Positions 52,070 through 61,548 of a stretch of DNA of 64,000 bases are shown piece by piece. The notes under the pieces are model-generated. The model did no database searches, was not told the origin of the DNA, and was given only the letters and a program-made list of their open reading frames with translations. Made by a program: the position numbers and the translations under genes. Position 1 is the stretch's first letter, and every line of letters starts with the position of its first letter. The stretch lies in the NCBI GenBank assembly GCA_022451965.1, contig JAKUNJ010000004.1:62001-126000 (forward strand), given 5' to 3'. The DNA comes from Dehalococcoidia bacterium. GTDB lineage: Bacteria > Chloroflexota > Dehalococcoidia > Lucifugimonadales > Lucifugimonadaceae.

Positions 52070-52972
52070 TTAGTTCTTGATTTGATTAATTAATTTTTCT
52101 ACTGCTGCATTGTGTTGGTCATCTGCATGATAGGATGATCTAACTAAAGGCCCAGCTGCTACATGACTAAATCCCATTTCAAGTCCTATATTTTGAAATT
52201 CAGTAAACTCTCTGGGGTTATAGAATTTTATAATAGGGTGATGTTTTTTAGATGGTCTGAGATATTGCCCTATAGTCAATAAATCGCATTGATGATCTAT
52301 TAAGTCTTTCATTGTTTCTATAACTTCATCTTTAGTCTCTCCAAGACCAACCATCATTCCAGACTTAGTTGGAAGATCAGGTTTGATTTGTTTTGAATTT
52401 AAAAGAAAATTTAAGGAAAGATCATAATTACCCTTTGGTCTAACTTTCTTAAAGACTCTTCTAACAGTTTCGATATTATGATTCATGACATGAGGTCCTG
52501 CATTAATAACATTCTTTATTAAGTTAACGGAACCATTGAAATCAGGTGTTAGCACCTCTACTTTTATATTTGGAGAAAGTTTTTTTATTTCACTAATTGT
52601 TTTTGCAAATATTTCTGATCCAGCATCTTCAAGATCGTCTCTGTCAACTGATGTTATAACAACGTAGTTAAGCTCCATTTGTTTTATAGTCATTGCTACC
52701 CTGAACGGTTCTGTTTTATCAACAAAGCCAGGCCATCCAGTTTTTACATTACAATATGAGCAAGCTCTAGTACATGTATCCCCTAGAATCATAAATGTTG
52801 CAGTTTTTCTATCCCAGCAATCAGCTATATTAGGACAAGCAGCCTCTTCACAAACTGTATTTAGCGATGCTTTTGAAAATTTCTCTTTTAGTTCATGGAA
52901 ATTTTCCCCAGCAGGAAACTTTACCTTAAACCAATCTGGTAACTTTCGTTTTACTTTTACTTTCTGTTGCAT
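52070..52972 (-). CDS. lipA: Lipoyl synthase
   Basis: 300-aa radical-SAM enzyme that inserts two sulfurs into octanoyl groups on 2-oxoacid dehydrogenases and GcvH. Auxiliary cluster Cys41, Cys46, Cys52 (CEEAACPNIADCW) and radical-SAM Cys67, Cys71, Cys74 (CTRACSYC) are intact; the final Ser in RSSYHAD is the fourth auxiliary ligand. First gene of the run to nth, divergent from the rRNA methyltransferase across 61 bp. No Shine-Dalgarno is obvious. Confidence 0.97.
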   Translation of the reverse strand: MQQKVKVKRKLPDWFKVKFPAGENFHELKEKFSKASLNTVCEEAACPNIADCWDRKTATFMILGDTCTRACSYCNVKTGWPGFVDKTEPFRVAMTIKQMELNYVVITSVDRDDLEDAGSEIFAKTISEIKKLSPNIKVEVLTPDFNGSVNLIKNVINAGPHVMNHNIETVRRVFKKVRPKGNYDLSLNFLLNSKQIKPDLPTKSGMMVGLGETKDEVIETMKDLIDHQCDLLTIGQYLRPSKKHHPIIKFYNPREFTEFQNIGLEMGFSHVAAGPLVRSSYHADDQHNAAVEKLINQIKN

Positions 52973-53033
52973 AATGATGATTCTTTTTACAATTAAATAT
53001 TATCAGCAATCTAAAATTGTTAGAATCTAATAT

Positions 53034-54278
53034 ATGGGCAAAAGAAGAAAAAAGAATATTTATTCTGGACCAAATATAACAGAAAAACATAATTTTCAGC
53101 TTGATCAGTCGCTAAAACTTTCCATAGTTGAGTATGATGAAATGGGTGTTGGTAAGGCATTTGTTAAGGATGCTCCAGTGATTGTATTTAATTCAATCAT
53201 AGGAGAAGAAATTGAGGCATCAATTTTAAAAATATATCCAGAAAAAGTTATAGCAAAGTTAGTTAAAATAATTAAGAAATCTTCAGACAGAATTGATCCT
53301 GATTGTATTTTTTTTGGAGAATGTACAGGTTGTCAGTGGTTACACTTAAGATATGAAAAACAATTGAAATTGAAGCAAGATATTGTTGCTGATAACTTAA
53401 TTCGCCAGAAAGTAGAAGTAAGTGATTTATCCGAAACAATCTCATCTAATAAAAAAATTTATTATAGAAATCATGGAAGATTTACCGTTAGAAAGAAAGA
53501 ATTAAGAGAAGAAATTGGATTTGTAAATTTTCTAGAAAGAAAATGGGTAAAAATAGACCACTGTAGAATTATGAATGAAACAATTAATGAAAAAATTAAA
53601 ATTTTATCAGGTAATTTATCTGATAAAACACAAGTTAGTATAAGAGCTTCAGATGAAACATCTTCTTATTTGATACAACCTAAATTTATAGATGTAGATT
53701 TTGAAACTGGTCAAAAATATTATACTGAAAAAATATTTGATAATGAATATCAGGTAGCTAGCCCAAGTTTTTTTCAAGTAAATATTTCTCAGGTGGAAAA
53801 TATATTTTCAGAATTATTAGATCAAAATATATTTTCAAAACAACATACTGTTCTCGATGCATATTGTGGAGTAGGGACATTCACTTGTTTGATAGCTCCC
53901 TATGTAAAAAAAATAGTAGGAATAGAAGAATCTTTTTCAGCAGTACAAGATGCTAAGGAAAATTCTAAAAAATTCTCAAACATTGAATATTTACTTGGAA
54001 AAACTGAAGATATTTTAGAATCATATACTGAAAATATTGATGTTCTTATTTTAGATCCTCCTAGAATTGGTTGCGATGAAAAAGTGATTAAAATAATTAA
54101 AGATATTAAGCCAAAAAAAATTATACTAATATCTTGTTCTCCTGAAAATTTTGCAATTGATATTTCCAGATTGATTGATGATAATATTTTTAATTTATCA
54201 AGAGTAATTCCTTTCGATATGTTTCCTCAAACAAGGCATGTTGAAGTTATAGGGATTTTGGATTTAGTAAATGAATGA
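53034..54278 (+). CDS. TrmA/RumA-family RNA (uracil-5-)-methyltransferase
   Basis: 414-aa SAM enzyme with a TRAM-like N-terminus (LSIVEYDEMGVGKAFV), [4Fe-4S] Cys91, Cys97, Cys100 (CIFFGECTGCQ) and a fourth Cys in IDHCRIMN. The SAM site is LDAYCGVGTFT, with LDPPRIGCDE next and the catalytic Cys in LISCSPENF. It most likely methylates 23S rRNA U1939 or a related uracil. No Shine-Dalgarno; TAGAAT at 53021-53026 ends 7 nt before the ATG, consistent with a leaderless mRNA. The maf gene overlaps its end by 8 bp. Confidence 0.9.
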   Translation: MGKRRKKNIYSGPNITEKHNFQLDQSLKLSIVEYDEMGVGKAFVKDAPVIVFNSIIGEEIEASILKIYPEKVIAKLVKIIKKSSDRIDPDCIFFGECTGCQWLHLRYEKQLKLKQDIVADNLIRQKVEVSDLSETISSNKKIYYRNHGRFTVRKKELREEIGFVNFLERKWVKIDHCRIMNETINEKIKILSGNLSDKTQVSIRASDETSSYLIQPKFIDVDFETGQKYYTEKIFDNEYQVASPSFFQVNISQVENIFSELLDQNIFSKQHTVLDAYCGVGTFTCLIAPYVKKIVGIEESFSAVQDAKENSKKFSNIEYLLGKTEDILESYTENIDVLILDPPRIGCDEKVIKIIKDIKPKKIILISCSPENFAIDISRLIDDNIFNLSRVIPFDMFPQTRHVEVIGILDLVNE

Positions 54279-54870
54279 TCTGATTTTTGCTAGCACCTCT
54301 CCTAGGAGGAAAGAATTATTATTACAAATATCTAAAAGATTTAAGTTTAGATCTCCTGATTTTCAAGAGAAAAAAATAAATGACATGTCTTCTTTAGAAA
54401 TTTCAAAATTTAACTCTGAAAATAAAGCCATGAGTATTTCAAAGATTCTAAGAAGTGATTTTATATTTGGCGCTGATACTGTCATTAGTATAAATAATGA
54501 AACAATTGAGAAACCCATTAATGATGATGATGCTATGAATATTCTATTGAAACTTAGAAACTCTTTTCATGAGGTAATTACTAATATTTCAGTTGTTAAG
54601 AATGAAAAAATAATCTTTTCAGAAAAAAAAATTTCATTAGTCAAAACTACTAATATTTCAGCTGATAAAATAAAAGAATATATTGATACTGGTTATTATA
54701 AAGATAAAGCTGGTGGGTATGGCATACAAAATAAAAAATTTGATTTCATAAAATGTTTTTATGGTTGTTATGAAAACATTTTAGGTCTCCCGACTTGTTT
54801 GATAAAAAGTTTTTTAATGGAGCATGGATTTATAGATAAAATTACATTTTCTAAGTGCTTGAAAGTATAA
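54271..54870 (+). CDS. maf: Maf family nucleoside triphosphate pyrophosphatase
   Basis: 199-aa NTP pyrophosphatase. The start LIFASTSPRRKELL is the family signature, followed by FGADTVISINNE with the catalytic Asp, and EYIDTGYYKDKAGGYGIQ. These enzymes hydrolyse dTTP/UTP or modified nucleotides to prevent misincorporation. Length is normal. It overlaps the RNA methyltransferase by 8 bp and is followed by tatB after 1 nt. Confidence 0.92.
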   Translation: MNDLIFASTSPRRKELLLQISKRFKFRSPDFQEKKINDMSSLEISKFNSENKAMSISKILRSDFIFGADTVISINNETIEKPINDDDAMNILLKLRNSFHEVITNISVVKNEKIIFSEKKISLVKTTNISADKIKEYIDTGYYKDKAGGYGIQNKKFDFIKCFYGCYENILGLPTCLIKSFLMEHGFIDKITFSKCLKV

Positions 54871-54871
54871 A

Positions 54872-55153
54872 ATGAATATTTTTGGAATAGGTGGATTTGA
54901 ACTAGTGATGATTATGATCATTGCTTTATTTATTGTAGGGCCTACAAATTTATTAGTATTTATAAGAAAAACTAGATTAATTTATTCAGAATTTAAGAAA
55001 CAAAGAGATGAACTTATTTCTGCTGTTGAGCAAACAATTGATGTAGATGATGATATTGAAGAACTCCAAAATCTAAAGGAAAGCTTAAATAACTTATCTG
55101 AAAAAACTTCAAAATCAGTTGGTGAGATAAAAAAAGACATAGGAAAAGAATAA
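54872..55153 (+). CDS. TatA/TatB-like twin-arginine translocase subunit
   Basis: 93-aa protein with a short N-terminal membrane helix containing Glu10 and the Gly-Pro hinge (GFELVMIMIIALFIVGPTNL), then an amphipathic helix and a charged coiled tail. The Glu at the mouth of the helix and the long tail make TatB the better guess; TatA sits on the other strand at 56005. Directly upstream of tatC. Confidence 0.85.
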   Translation: MNIFGIGGFELVMIMIIALFIVGPTNLLVFIRKTRLIYSEFKKQRDELISAVEQTIDVDDDIEELQNLKESLNNLSEKTSKSVGEIKKDIGKE

Positions 55154-55154
55154 T

Positions 55155-55994
55155 TTGCTAACTGAAGATAAGCCTGTAAATATTTTAGATCATTTTAAAG
55201 AGATAAAAAAAAGATTAATAAGATACTTTATTTTTCTAACAATCTTTACTGTTAGTTCTTTAATTTTCTTTAAACAAATAATTCAAATATTTATAGAACC
55301 AGCAAATAAAATACTCTTAGAAGCAGGAGCCAATGGTCAAATAGTTTTTGGTAGAGTAACAGAAGCATGGGGAGCTGCCGCAAGAGTTTCAATAATTTTA
55401 GGCATATCTTTATCAATACCTTTTTTACTTGGAGAAGTAATTTTTTTTCTTAGACCAGGCCTGAGAGGTAAGGAAAAACTTTATATTTATTTACTAATTC
55501 CTTTATGTTTTATTTTTTTTATTTCTGGAGCTTTTTTTAGTTATTTTTTTGTGATTCCTAGCGCACTTAATTTTCTTATAACATTTGGTGATGATATAGC
55601 TCAACCTATGATAAATATTGGACCGTTAACTGCCTTAATGTTTTCTCTAATGTTTTGGATGGGTATAATTTTTCAAATTCCATTGATAATGTTTTTATTG
55701 GGAAGATTAGGAATTATCACTCATAAATCATTAAAGAGATTTAGAAGATGGGTAATTCTTTTAGCTTTTGTACTAGGAGCAATTATAACTCCAACAGTTG
55801 ATCCTATTACTCAAATAACTGTAGCTTTACCTATGATTCTACTATATGAATTCGGACTTATTTTTATCAGAATAACTGAGCCTGAAAAGAAAACTTTTAG
55901 ATTTTATATAGGTATTATTTTCTTAGTACTAATAGTCGTTGCATTAATATTATCAGCGATAATAGTGAGGTTCGATAAGTTCAAAATTTTATAA
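55155..55994 (+). CDS. tatC: Sec-independent protein translocase TatC
   Basis: 279-aa integral membrane protein with six helices. ILDHFKEIKKRLIRYF is the N-terminal motif and RVTEAWGAAARVSIILGISLSIPF the first periplasmic-helix region. The conserved FRRWVILLAFVLGAIITPTVDPITQ near the C-terminus is also present. TatC binds twin-arginine signal peptides and exports folded proteins with TatA/B. The start is TTG, 1 nt after the tatB stop. Confidence 0.95.
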   Translation: MLTEDKPVNILDHFKEIKKRLIRYFIFLTIFTVSSLIFFKQIIQIFIEPANKILLEAGANGQIVFGRVTEAWGAAARVSIILGISLSIPFLLGEVIFFLRPGLRGKEKLYIYLLIPLCFIFFISGAFFSYFFVIPSALNFLITFGDDIAQPMINIGPLTALMFSLMFWMGIIFQIPLIMFLLGRLGIITHKSLKRFRRWVILLAFVLGAIITPTVDPITQITVALPMILLYEFGLIFIRITEPEKKTFRFYIGIIFLVLIVVALILSAIIVRFDKFKIL

Positions 55995-56004
55995 AATTCT
56001 TAAA

Positions 56005-56178
56005 CTAATCTTCTTTATCTTCTTCTTTGTTTGATTTGTTTAAGGCTGCTTTAAACTCATTGATAGCTTGACCAACCCCTTTACCCACTTGAGGAAGCTT
56101 ACCTACACCAAAAAGAACTAAAATTACTAGAACTATAAGAACTAGTTGTAATGGTCCTAAATTTTGAATAAATCCCAT
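56005..56178 (-). CDS. tatA: TatA/TatE twin-arginine translocase subunit
   Basis: 57-aa protein read on the minus strand: N-terminal polar start, one membrane helix (LQLVLIVLVILVLFGVGKLP) with the FGxxKLP hinge, an amphipathic helix (QVGKGVGQAINEFKAAL) and an acidic tail. This is the classic TatA pattern. It converges on tatC with 10 nt between them, completing the Tat system although it is on its own transcript. Confidence 0.9.
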   Translation of the reverse strand: MGFIQNLGPLQLVLIVLVILVLFGVGKLPQVGKGVGQAINEFKAALNKSNKEEDKED

Positions 56179-56398
56179 ATTATTTTTTATTGAATGATAT
56201 TAATTTAATAGTATCAAATTATTGTAATGACTATATCTAGTATTGCGTAACCGCTTTTATAATTATTATCTACAAGTACGATTTCTAAAATATTTTCTTA
56301 CTTTTACTAATATATAATTACTTAATTTTTTTTTATTACTAAAACTTGTTCTTTTAAATACGAGATTTTTTTCTTTATCAAGTGATATAGTATCCAAC

Positions 56399-57952
56399 AT
56401 GTTACTAAGTATATTGGCAAAATTTCAGTTAACTAATAATCCAAAATTAGATTTCTTATCTGGACTAACCGTAGCCCTAGCTCTTGTTCCAGAGGCTATT
56501 GCTTTTTCTTTTGTTGCAGGAGTTGAGCCTCTAGTAGGTCTATATGCTGCATTCTTCGTAGGAATTATTACATCTATATTTGGTGGTAGAAGTGGAATGA
56601 TATCAGGCGCAACTGGAGCTATGGCTGTAGTAATGGTTGCGTTAGTTGCTGTTTATGGAATTCAATATCTTTTTGCAGCTATAATCTTAACTGGAATTAT
56701 ACAAATTATTATTGGTATAGCAAGACTAGGTAAGCTTATAAATATTGTGCCTTCATCGGTAATGATAGGATTTGTAAATGGATTAGCTATAGTAATTTTT
56801 TTAAGTCAGATAGGTCAATTTAAGGATCCTAATTTTACATCTCATTCAGATAGTAATCATGCAGCCTATAATGTTTTATTTAACGGAGGCTGGCTTGAAA
56901 GTAATCAGCTATTTCTTATGATTATTTTGACATTATTTACCATGGGTATAATTTTTTTCGTTCCAAAATTGCCTAAAATTGGTAAATTGATTCCATCTCC
57001 TTTGATATCAATACTTATACTTTCTTTTTTAGTAATTACTCTTAAGATTGATACACCAACAGTTGGAGATTTAGCTTCTGTATCAGGAGGTTTACCAGAA
57101 TTTAGCATACCTACCGTCCCATATAATCTTGAAACCTTATATATAGTTTTGCCTTTTTCTCTAACTCTTGCTGGAATTGGTCTTATCGAAAGCTTATTAA
57201 CTTTAACTCTCATAGATGAAATGACTGATACCAAAGGTCGGCCAAATAAAGAATGTTTTGGGCAAGGGCTAAGTAATGTCACGTGTGGTTTTTTTGGAGC
57301 TATGGGGGGATGTGCAATGATAGGTCAATCAATGATAAATATCACTTCAGGTGGTAGGGGTAGATTATCTGGGATAGTTGCTGCAATTTCATTATTATGC
57401 TTTATACTATTTTTTTCTAGATGGATAGAAATGATTCCTATAGCAGCCCTGACTGGAATTATGATGATGGTTGTTATTGGAACCTTTGCATGGGCATCAA
57501 TAAAAATAATAAATAAAGTTCCAGCAGGAGATGTGATAGTTATAATTCTAGTCACATCTGTAACTGTCTGGAAGGATCTAGCTATAGCTGTAATAGTTGG
57601 AGTTATAGTTTCAAGCTTGATTTATGCTTGGAAGTCATCAAGTTTTATTAATATAAATCAATCCCAAAAAATATCAGATGATGAAAAGATATATAAGCTT
57701 AGAGGAAGCTTATTTTTTGGATCAATAAATAAATTTAAGACTTTTATGAATCCAGTTAACTTTGAAGAAAAAGTTATTATTTTAGATTGTTCAGAAGCAT
57801 GGATATGGGATCAATCATCTCTAGAAATATTAGATAATCTTACAAAAAAATATAAAGAAAATAATAAAGTACTTAGAATATATAACTTAGGTCCTAGCAG
57901 CAGTAAGCTTTTAAAAAAATCTGAAAAAACTTATGACATAAATATTTTCTAA
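56399..57952 (+). CDS. SulP family anion permease with STAS domain
   Basis: 517-aa transporter: SLC26/SulP core of 14 half-helices starting LDFLSGLTVALALVPEAIAF, the GMISGATGAMAVVMVALV repeat helix, and a C-terminal STAS domain (about residues 430-517, SLFFGSINKFK and VIILDCSEAW). Members transport sulfate, bicarbonate or dicarboxylates. The N-terminus is clean but no ribosome site is seen before the ATG. The 220 bp upstream carry no gene. Confidence 0.9.
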   Translation: MLLSILAKFQLTNNPKLDFLSGLTVALALVPEAIAFSFVAGVEPLVGLYAAFFVGIITSIFGGRSGMISGATGAMAVVMVALVAVYGIQYLFAAIILTGIIQIIIGIARLGKLINIVPSSVMIGFVNGLAIVIFLSQIGQFKDPNFTSHSDSNHAAYNVLFNGGWLESNQLFLMIILTLFTMGIIFFVPKLPKIGKLIPSPLISILILSFLVITLKIDTPTVGDLASVSGGLPEFSIPTVPYNLETLYIVLPFSLTLAGIGLIESLLTLTLIDEMTDTKGRPNKECFGQGLSNVTCGFFGAMGGCAMIGQSMINITSGGRGRLSGIVAAISLLCFILFFSRWIEMIPIAALTGIMMMVVIGTFAWASIKIINKVPAGDVIVIILVTSVTVWKDLAIAVIVGVIVSSLIYAWKSSSFININQSQKISDDEKIYKLRGSLFFGSINKFKTFMNPVNFEEKVIILDCSEAWIWDQSSLEILDNLTKKYKENNKVLRIYNLGPSSSKLLKKSEKTYDINIF

Positions 57953-57993
57953 TGAATCTATTAATTTAACTAGGACTTTATTTCTATAAAAAA

Positions 57994-58644
57994 TTATTTA
58001 CTATTTGGTAAATATCTCCAAACTGCTATTACTTTTCCTAAAATACTTACATCCTTTGATGGGAAGTACATAGGCTCCATCAAAGGATTTTCTGGCTGAA
58101 GTCTAGTTTTATTCCCTTCCTTGAATATTCTTTTAAGAGTAGTTTCATTCTCAGAGTTTATTTTTGCTGCAACCATTTCACCATTTCTTGCATTATGAGA
58201 TTTTTCAAGAATAATAGTATCTCCGTCACCTATTAGGGCATCAATCATTGAGTAACCATTTACCTTTAGAGCAAATATTTTTTCTTCGATGTGTGAAAAG
58301 TTTTCTGGAAGATCAATCATATCTTGATCATCTAGGTTCCATCTTGAATCGTCAATTAAAGGAAAAGGTTGTCCTGCAGTTATGGTGCCTAGAACTGGGA
58401 CCTTAATGGTATTTGTTTTGTGTTCTGTTTTTAAGCTTATGCTTCTGGATACTTCTGAATCTCTATTCATTAATCCTTTTTCTTGAAGTCTATCTAAATT
58501 GTACTTAACCACAGATGTTGATGATATATCACAATTATTTTGAATATCTCTAATGGAGGGAGGATAACCATATTCATCAATATACCCTTCAATAAATTTT
58601 AGTATATCTTTTTGTTTATCTGATAAAGGTTTCATAATTGCCAT
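57994..58644 (-). CDS. lexA: LexA repressor
   Basis: 216-aa SOS repressor. The N-terminal winged helix contains YPPSIRDIQNNCDISSTSVV. Then come the Ala90-Gly91 cleavage site (TITAGQPFP), nucleophile Ser132 (VNGYSMIDALI) and the base Lys171 (TTLKRIF), so autocleavage is intact. Met4 is an alternative start. It follows an unknown gene by 38 bp and is last in the minus-strand run. The gap has an AT-rich TAATT/AATTA dyad but no operator I can call. Confidence 0.96.
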   Translation of the reverse strand: MAIMKPLSDKQKDILKFIEGYIDEYGYPPSIRDIQNNCDISSTSVVKYNLDRLQEKGLMNRDSEVSRSISLKTEHKTNTIKVPVLGTITAGQPFPLIDDSRWNLDDQDMIDLPENFSHIEEKIFALKVNGYSMIDALIGDGDTIILEKSHNARNGEMVAAKINSENETTLKRIFKEGNKTRLQPENPLMEPMYFPSKDVSILGKVIAVWRYLPNSK

Positions 58645-58682
58645 ATTATGAAATTAATTGATATTTTAATTATTGTCAAACT

Positions 58683-59096
58683 TTATGGCTTCTTTTCATG
58701 AGGAAGAGCTTCAAAGCTTATACCTTCTATGTTTATTGGTGCTGCTGCATCATCTTCACTAAATCCAAAACCCAAGAAATTAGGAGGAGGAACACTTAAA
58801 ACTAGTCTTGCAGCCTTTATTTTAGATATTGCTTCTAGCCCACCTATTACTACAACTACTTGACCATCCTGAAGTTGAATATTGCCTGTTTCAAAAATAC
58901 CTCTTGGCTCTCTGATTGTATTTTTACCATCCTCAATGACACCCCATTCAGTCAAGCCCTGATAATTTGCTGGTAAAATAAATCTCCACTTAGATAAAAG
59001 TCCTGTATGAGGTTTTACTGAAATAACAATTTTTGAATTTAAGTCATTGGGATCTCCATGATCGATTTCCCAATTATATACTGGCTGATTGTTCAA
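58683..59096 (-). CDS. Conserved-looking protein of unknown function between rpsT and lexA
   Basis: 137-aa, mostly beta, Pro- and Gly-bearing protein (HTGLLSKWRFILPANY, LQDGQVVVVIGGLEAIS, SVPPPNFLGFGFSEDD). It has no signal peptide, no membrane helix and no motif I can tie to an enzyme. It starts with TTG in a TTGA overlap with the rpsT stop, so it is translated with S20. The even, compositionally ordinary sequence argues for a real folded protein. Confidence 0.6.
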   Translation of the reverse strand: MNNQPVYNWEIDHGDPNDLNSKIVISVKPHTGLLSKWRFILPANYQGLTEWGVIEDGKNTIREPRGIFETGNIQLQDGQVVVVIGGLEAISKIKAARLVLSVPPPNFLGFGFSEDDAAAPINIEGISFEALPHEKKP

Positions 59097-59350
59097 TTAT
59101 TTTTCTTATTAATTAACTTTTGAAGTCTTGATTTTTTTCTCGAAGCATTATTTTTATGTATAACTTTTTTCTTGGCCGCTCTATCTAAAACTTTTGAAGT
59201 TTCTTTAAAAAGTTTGTTTACTTCTTCAGAATTATCATCTTTTTGAATACTCTCTCTCAATTTTGTAATGGAGGATTTTATAGCAGTCTTAACTGATAGA
59301 TTTACCTTGTATTTATTCAACTGATTTCTGTGTGTTTTTGTGCTTGGCAT
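59093..59350 (-). CDS. rpsT: 30S ribosomal protein S20
   Basis: 85-aa, very basic helical protein with the S20 pattern: MPSTKTHRNQLNKYKVNL at the start and DRAAKKKVIHKNNASRKKSR at the end, the last being the signature that binds 16S rRNA. Length is normal. It follows rel by 11 nt. S20 next to rel/relA-like genes is not the E. coli order, but is not surprising in other phyla. Confidence 0.93.
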   Translation of the reverse strand: MPSTKTHRNQLNKYKVNLSVKTAIKSSITKLRESIQKDDNSEEVNKLFKETSKVLDRAAKKKVIHKNNASRKKSRLQKLINKKNN

Positions 59351-59361
59351 TATTTTCCTAC

Positions 59362-61548
59362 TTATTTTATTCTACTAACTTTATACACTCCTGGTGTACT
59401 TTCCATTTTACCTAAAAGTCGAATTATTTGACCTAAGTCTCTAGTATAAACCGTTAATTGTATTTTGCATGTGCCATTTTTGTCTTCTTCTTGAGAATTT
59501 ATTGAATGAATATTAGTTTTTTCACCCCAAACTACATCCGTTATATCTCTTATTAGACCAACTCTATCATATGCTTCAATAACTACAGTTGTAGGTGATA
59601 ATTCTTTTGAATGACCCCACACAGCAGGTAAAAATCTATTAGTACGCTCGAAGTTTCTCAGTCTGGAGCAGATTATTCTATGAATAACTATCTCATTACT
59701 AGAATTTTTATATCCCACTATTTCGTCACCATAAACAACATTGCAACAATTTGCTAATTTTTTATCATTATTGCTTTCTCCTATAATTACAACTGAAGAA
59801 ACTGAACTAGTTTCCTTAGGATTTTCAATTTGATCATCAGCCAAGTTCATCTTTCTTACAGTTTCTTCTAATTGCTGCTTGTTGATAAGGTCTATAATTT
59901 TTTGATTGCTTATGTCACCAGTTCCAACTTTATAAGCAAAGTTTTCGTAGGTATCATTTTCTAGCATATTGGTTAGGACTATTTCACTATCCTCTATGTT
60001 TGAAAGTCTAAGAGTTCTCAGGATTTGCTTTTCTCCTCTTTCAATATTTTCATTTCTTTCTCTTCTCTTGAACCATGATTTAACTTTATTTTTAGCATTT
60101 GCAGTACTCAAATAACCAAGGTTTTCATTTAACCAATCAAGCTTAGGACCATTTAAGACCTCTGTTTTTTGAATTTGAACAGTATCACCATTATTCAGTT
60201 TAGTATTTAGTGGCTTTAATATTCCGTTTATAAAAGATGCTTGGCACGAATGCCCAAGCTCAGTATGAAGGCTATATGCATAGTCTAGAGGAGTAGAGCC
60301 TATAGGTAATGTAAAAATATCATTTTTAGGGGAATAAACGATTACTTTGTCAGACAAAATATCATTATTTACAGATTCAAGATAATCACTATCTTCAATT
60401 ATCTCCTTTTCAAAATCCATCATATCTTTTAGCCAATAAGTATCTTTGCTGAAATTTTCATGTTTACTTCCATCAAAAGAATCTTTATATTTCCAATGTG
60501 AAGCAACCCCTTCTTCAGCAAAATTATGCATTTTTTGAGATCTGATTTGGAACTCAATTTTTTGATTACTATCATTCATCACAACTGTATGAAGCGATTG
60601 ATAGTAATTTTCTTTTGGGGATGCAATATAATCATCGAAAGAACCTGCAATAGGCCTCCATAAGTCATGAATTTTCCCTAAAACAACGTAGCAATCTTCT
60701 TTATGTTCGACTATGGCTCTAATAGCAATGAGGTCTTCAATATCAGAGAAATTTCTACCCAATTGTTTATATCTTTGAAGTTTGTTATAGACTGAGTATA
60801 AGTTTTTAGGCCTTCCGGTTACTTCAGCTTTAATATTTGAAATTTCCAAATGATGATTTATTTGATCAATCATTTTTTGAGTAGCTATTTCTCTTTCTTC
60901 TCTTTTTTGACTAATTAATCTTTTAGTTAATTTAAATTTATCCGGCATTAAGTGCTTGAAGCTTTCATCTTCAAGTCTCCATTTTAGGTCATTCATACCT
61001 ATTTTTTGAGCTAAAGGAGCATGAATAGATAAAGTCTCTTTTGCTATTTTCTTTCTTTTTTCTAAATCTAAATATTCCAAAGTCTCTACGTTATGAAGTC
61101 TATCAGCAAGTTTGATTATGACTACTCTTATATCCTGTGCCATTGATACTAGGAATCTTCTCATATTCTTTTGATCTAAATTCTTTATAAGTTTATTTTC
61201 ATCATTAGTTAATTTTGTTAGAGATAAAACAATTTCTGTAATCTCTTTTCCAAATTCATTTTGAATATCTTTTGAGTTAATTTTTGTATCTTCTATAACA
61301 TCATGGAGTAATCCAGAAATTATTACTTTAGGGTCAAGTTCTAATCTTGCTAAATGAGTTGCTACTTCAACAGGATGCACAATAAAATCATGACCAGATT
61401 TTCTCTTCTGTCCTTTATGAGCATCTTTCGCAAATTCAAATGCATTTGTTATTTTTGATACTTCATCTTTGGGTAAGTATGATTCAATTTTATTAAATAG
61501 ATTGTCTGTATACATTCCTAAAAATTTTAATGATTTCGTCCTGATCAA
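59362..61548 (-). CDS. rel: RelA/SpoT-family (p)ppGpp synthetase/hydrolase
   Basis: 728-aa long RSH protein: HD hydrolase domain with His58 and His82-Asp83 (LHDVIEDT), synthetase domain (GRPKNLYSVYNKL, SDIEDLIAIRAIV), TGS domain (about 405-465) and C-terminal ACT domain (about 655-728). The synthetase loop reads Ser303-Phe-Asp-Asp306 before YIASPK. This is closer to the EXDD loop of RelA than the RXKD of SpoT/Rel, while the hydrolase motif is intact. The start is TTG, and a Met at 61515 is an alternative. It overlaps the AIR-synthase-like gene. Confidence 0.95.
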   Translation of the reverse strand: MIRTKSLKFLGMYTDNLFNKIESYLPKDEVSKITNAFEFAKDAHKGQKRKSGHDFIVHPVEVATHLARLELDPKVIISGLLHDVIEDTKINSKDIQNEFGKEITEIVLSLTKLTNDENKLIKNLDQKNMRRFLVSMAQDIRVVIIKLADRLHNVETLEYLDLEKRKKIAKETLSIHAPLAQKIGMNDLKWRLEDESFKHLMPDKFKLTKRLISQKREEREIATQKMIDQINHHLEISNIKAEVTGRPKNLYSVYNKLQRYKQLGRNFSDIEDLIAIRAIVEHKEDCYVVLGKIHDLWRPIAGSFDDYIASPKENYYQSLHTVVMNDSNQKIEFQIRSQKMHNFAEEGVASHWKYKDSFDGSKHENFSKDTYWLKDMMDFEKEIIEDSDYLESVNNDILSDKVIVYSPKNDIFTLPIGSTPLDYAYSLHTELGHSCQASFINGILKPLNTKLNNGDTVQIQKTEVLNGPKLDWLNENLGYLSTANAKNKVKSWFKRRERNENIERGEKQILRTLRLSNIEDSEIVLTNMLENDTYENFAYKVGTGDISNQKIIDLINKQQLEETVRKMNLADDQIENPKETSSVSSVVIIGESNNDKKLANCCNVVYGDEIVGYKNSSNEIVIHRIICSRLRNFERTNRFLPAVWGHSKELSPTTVVIEAYDRVGLIRDITDVVWGEKTNIHSINSQEEDKNGTCKIQLTVYTRDLGQIIRLLGKMESTPGVYKVSRIK

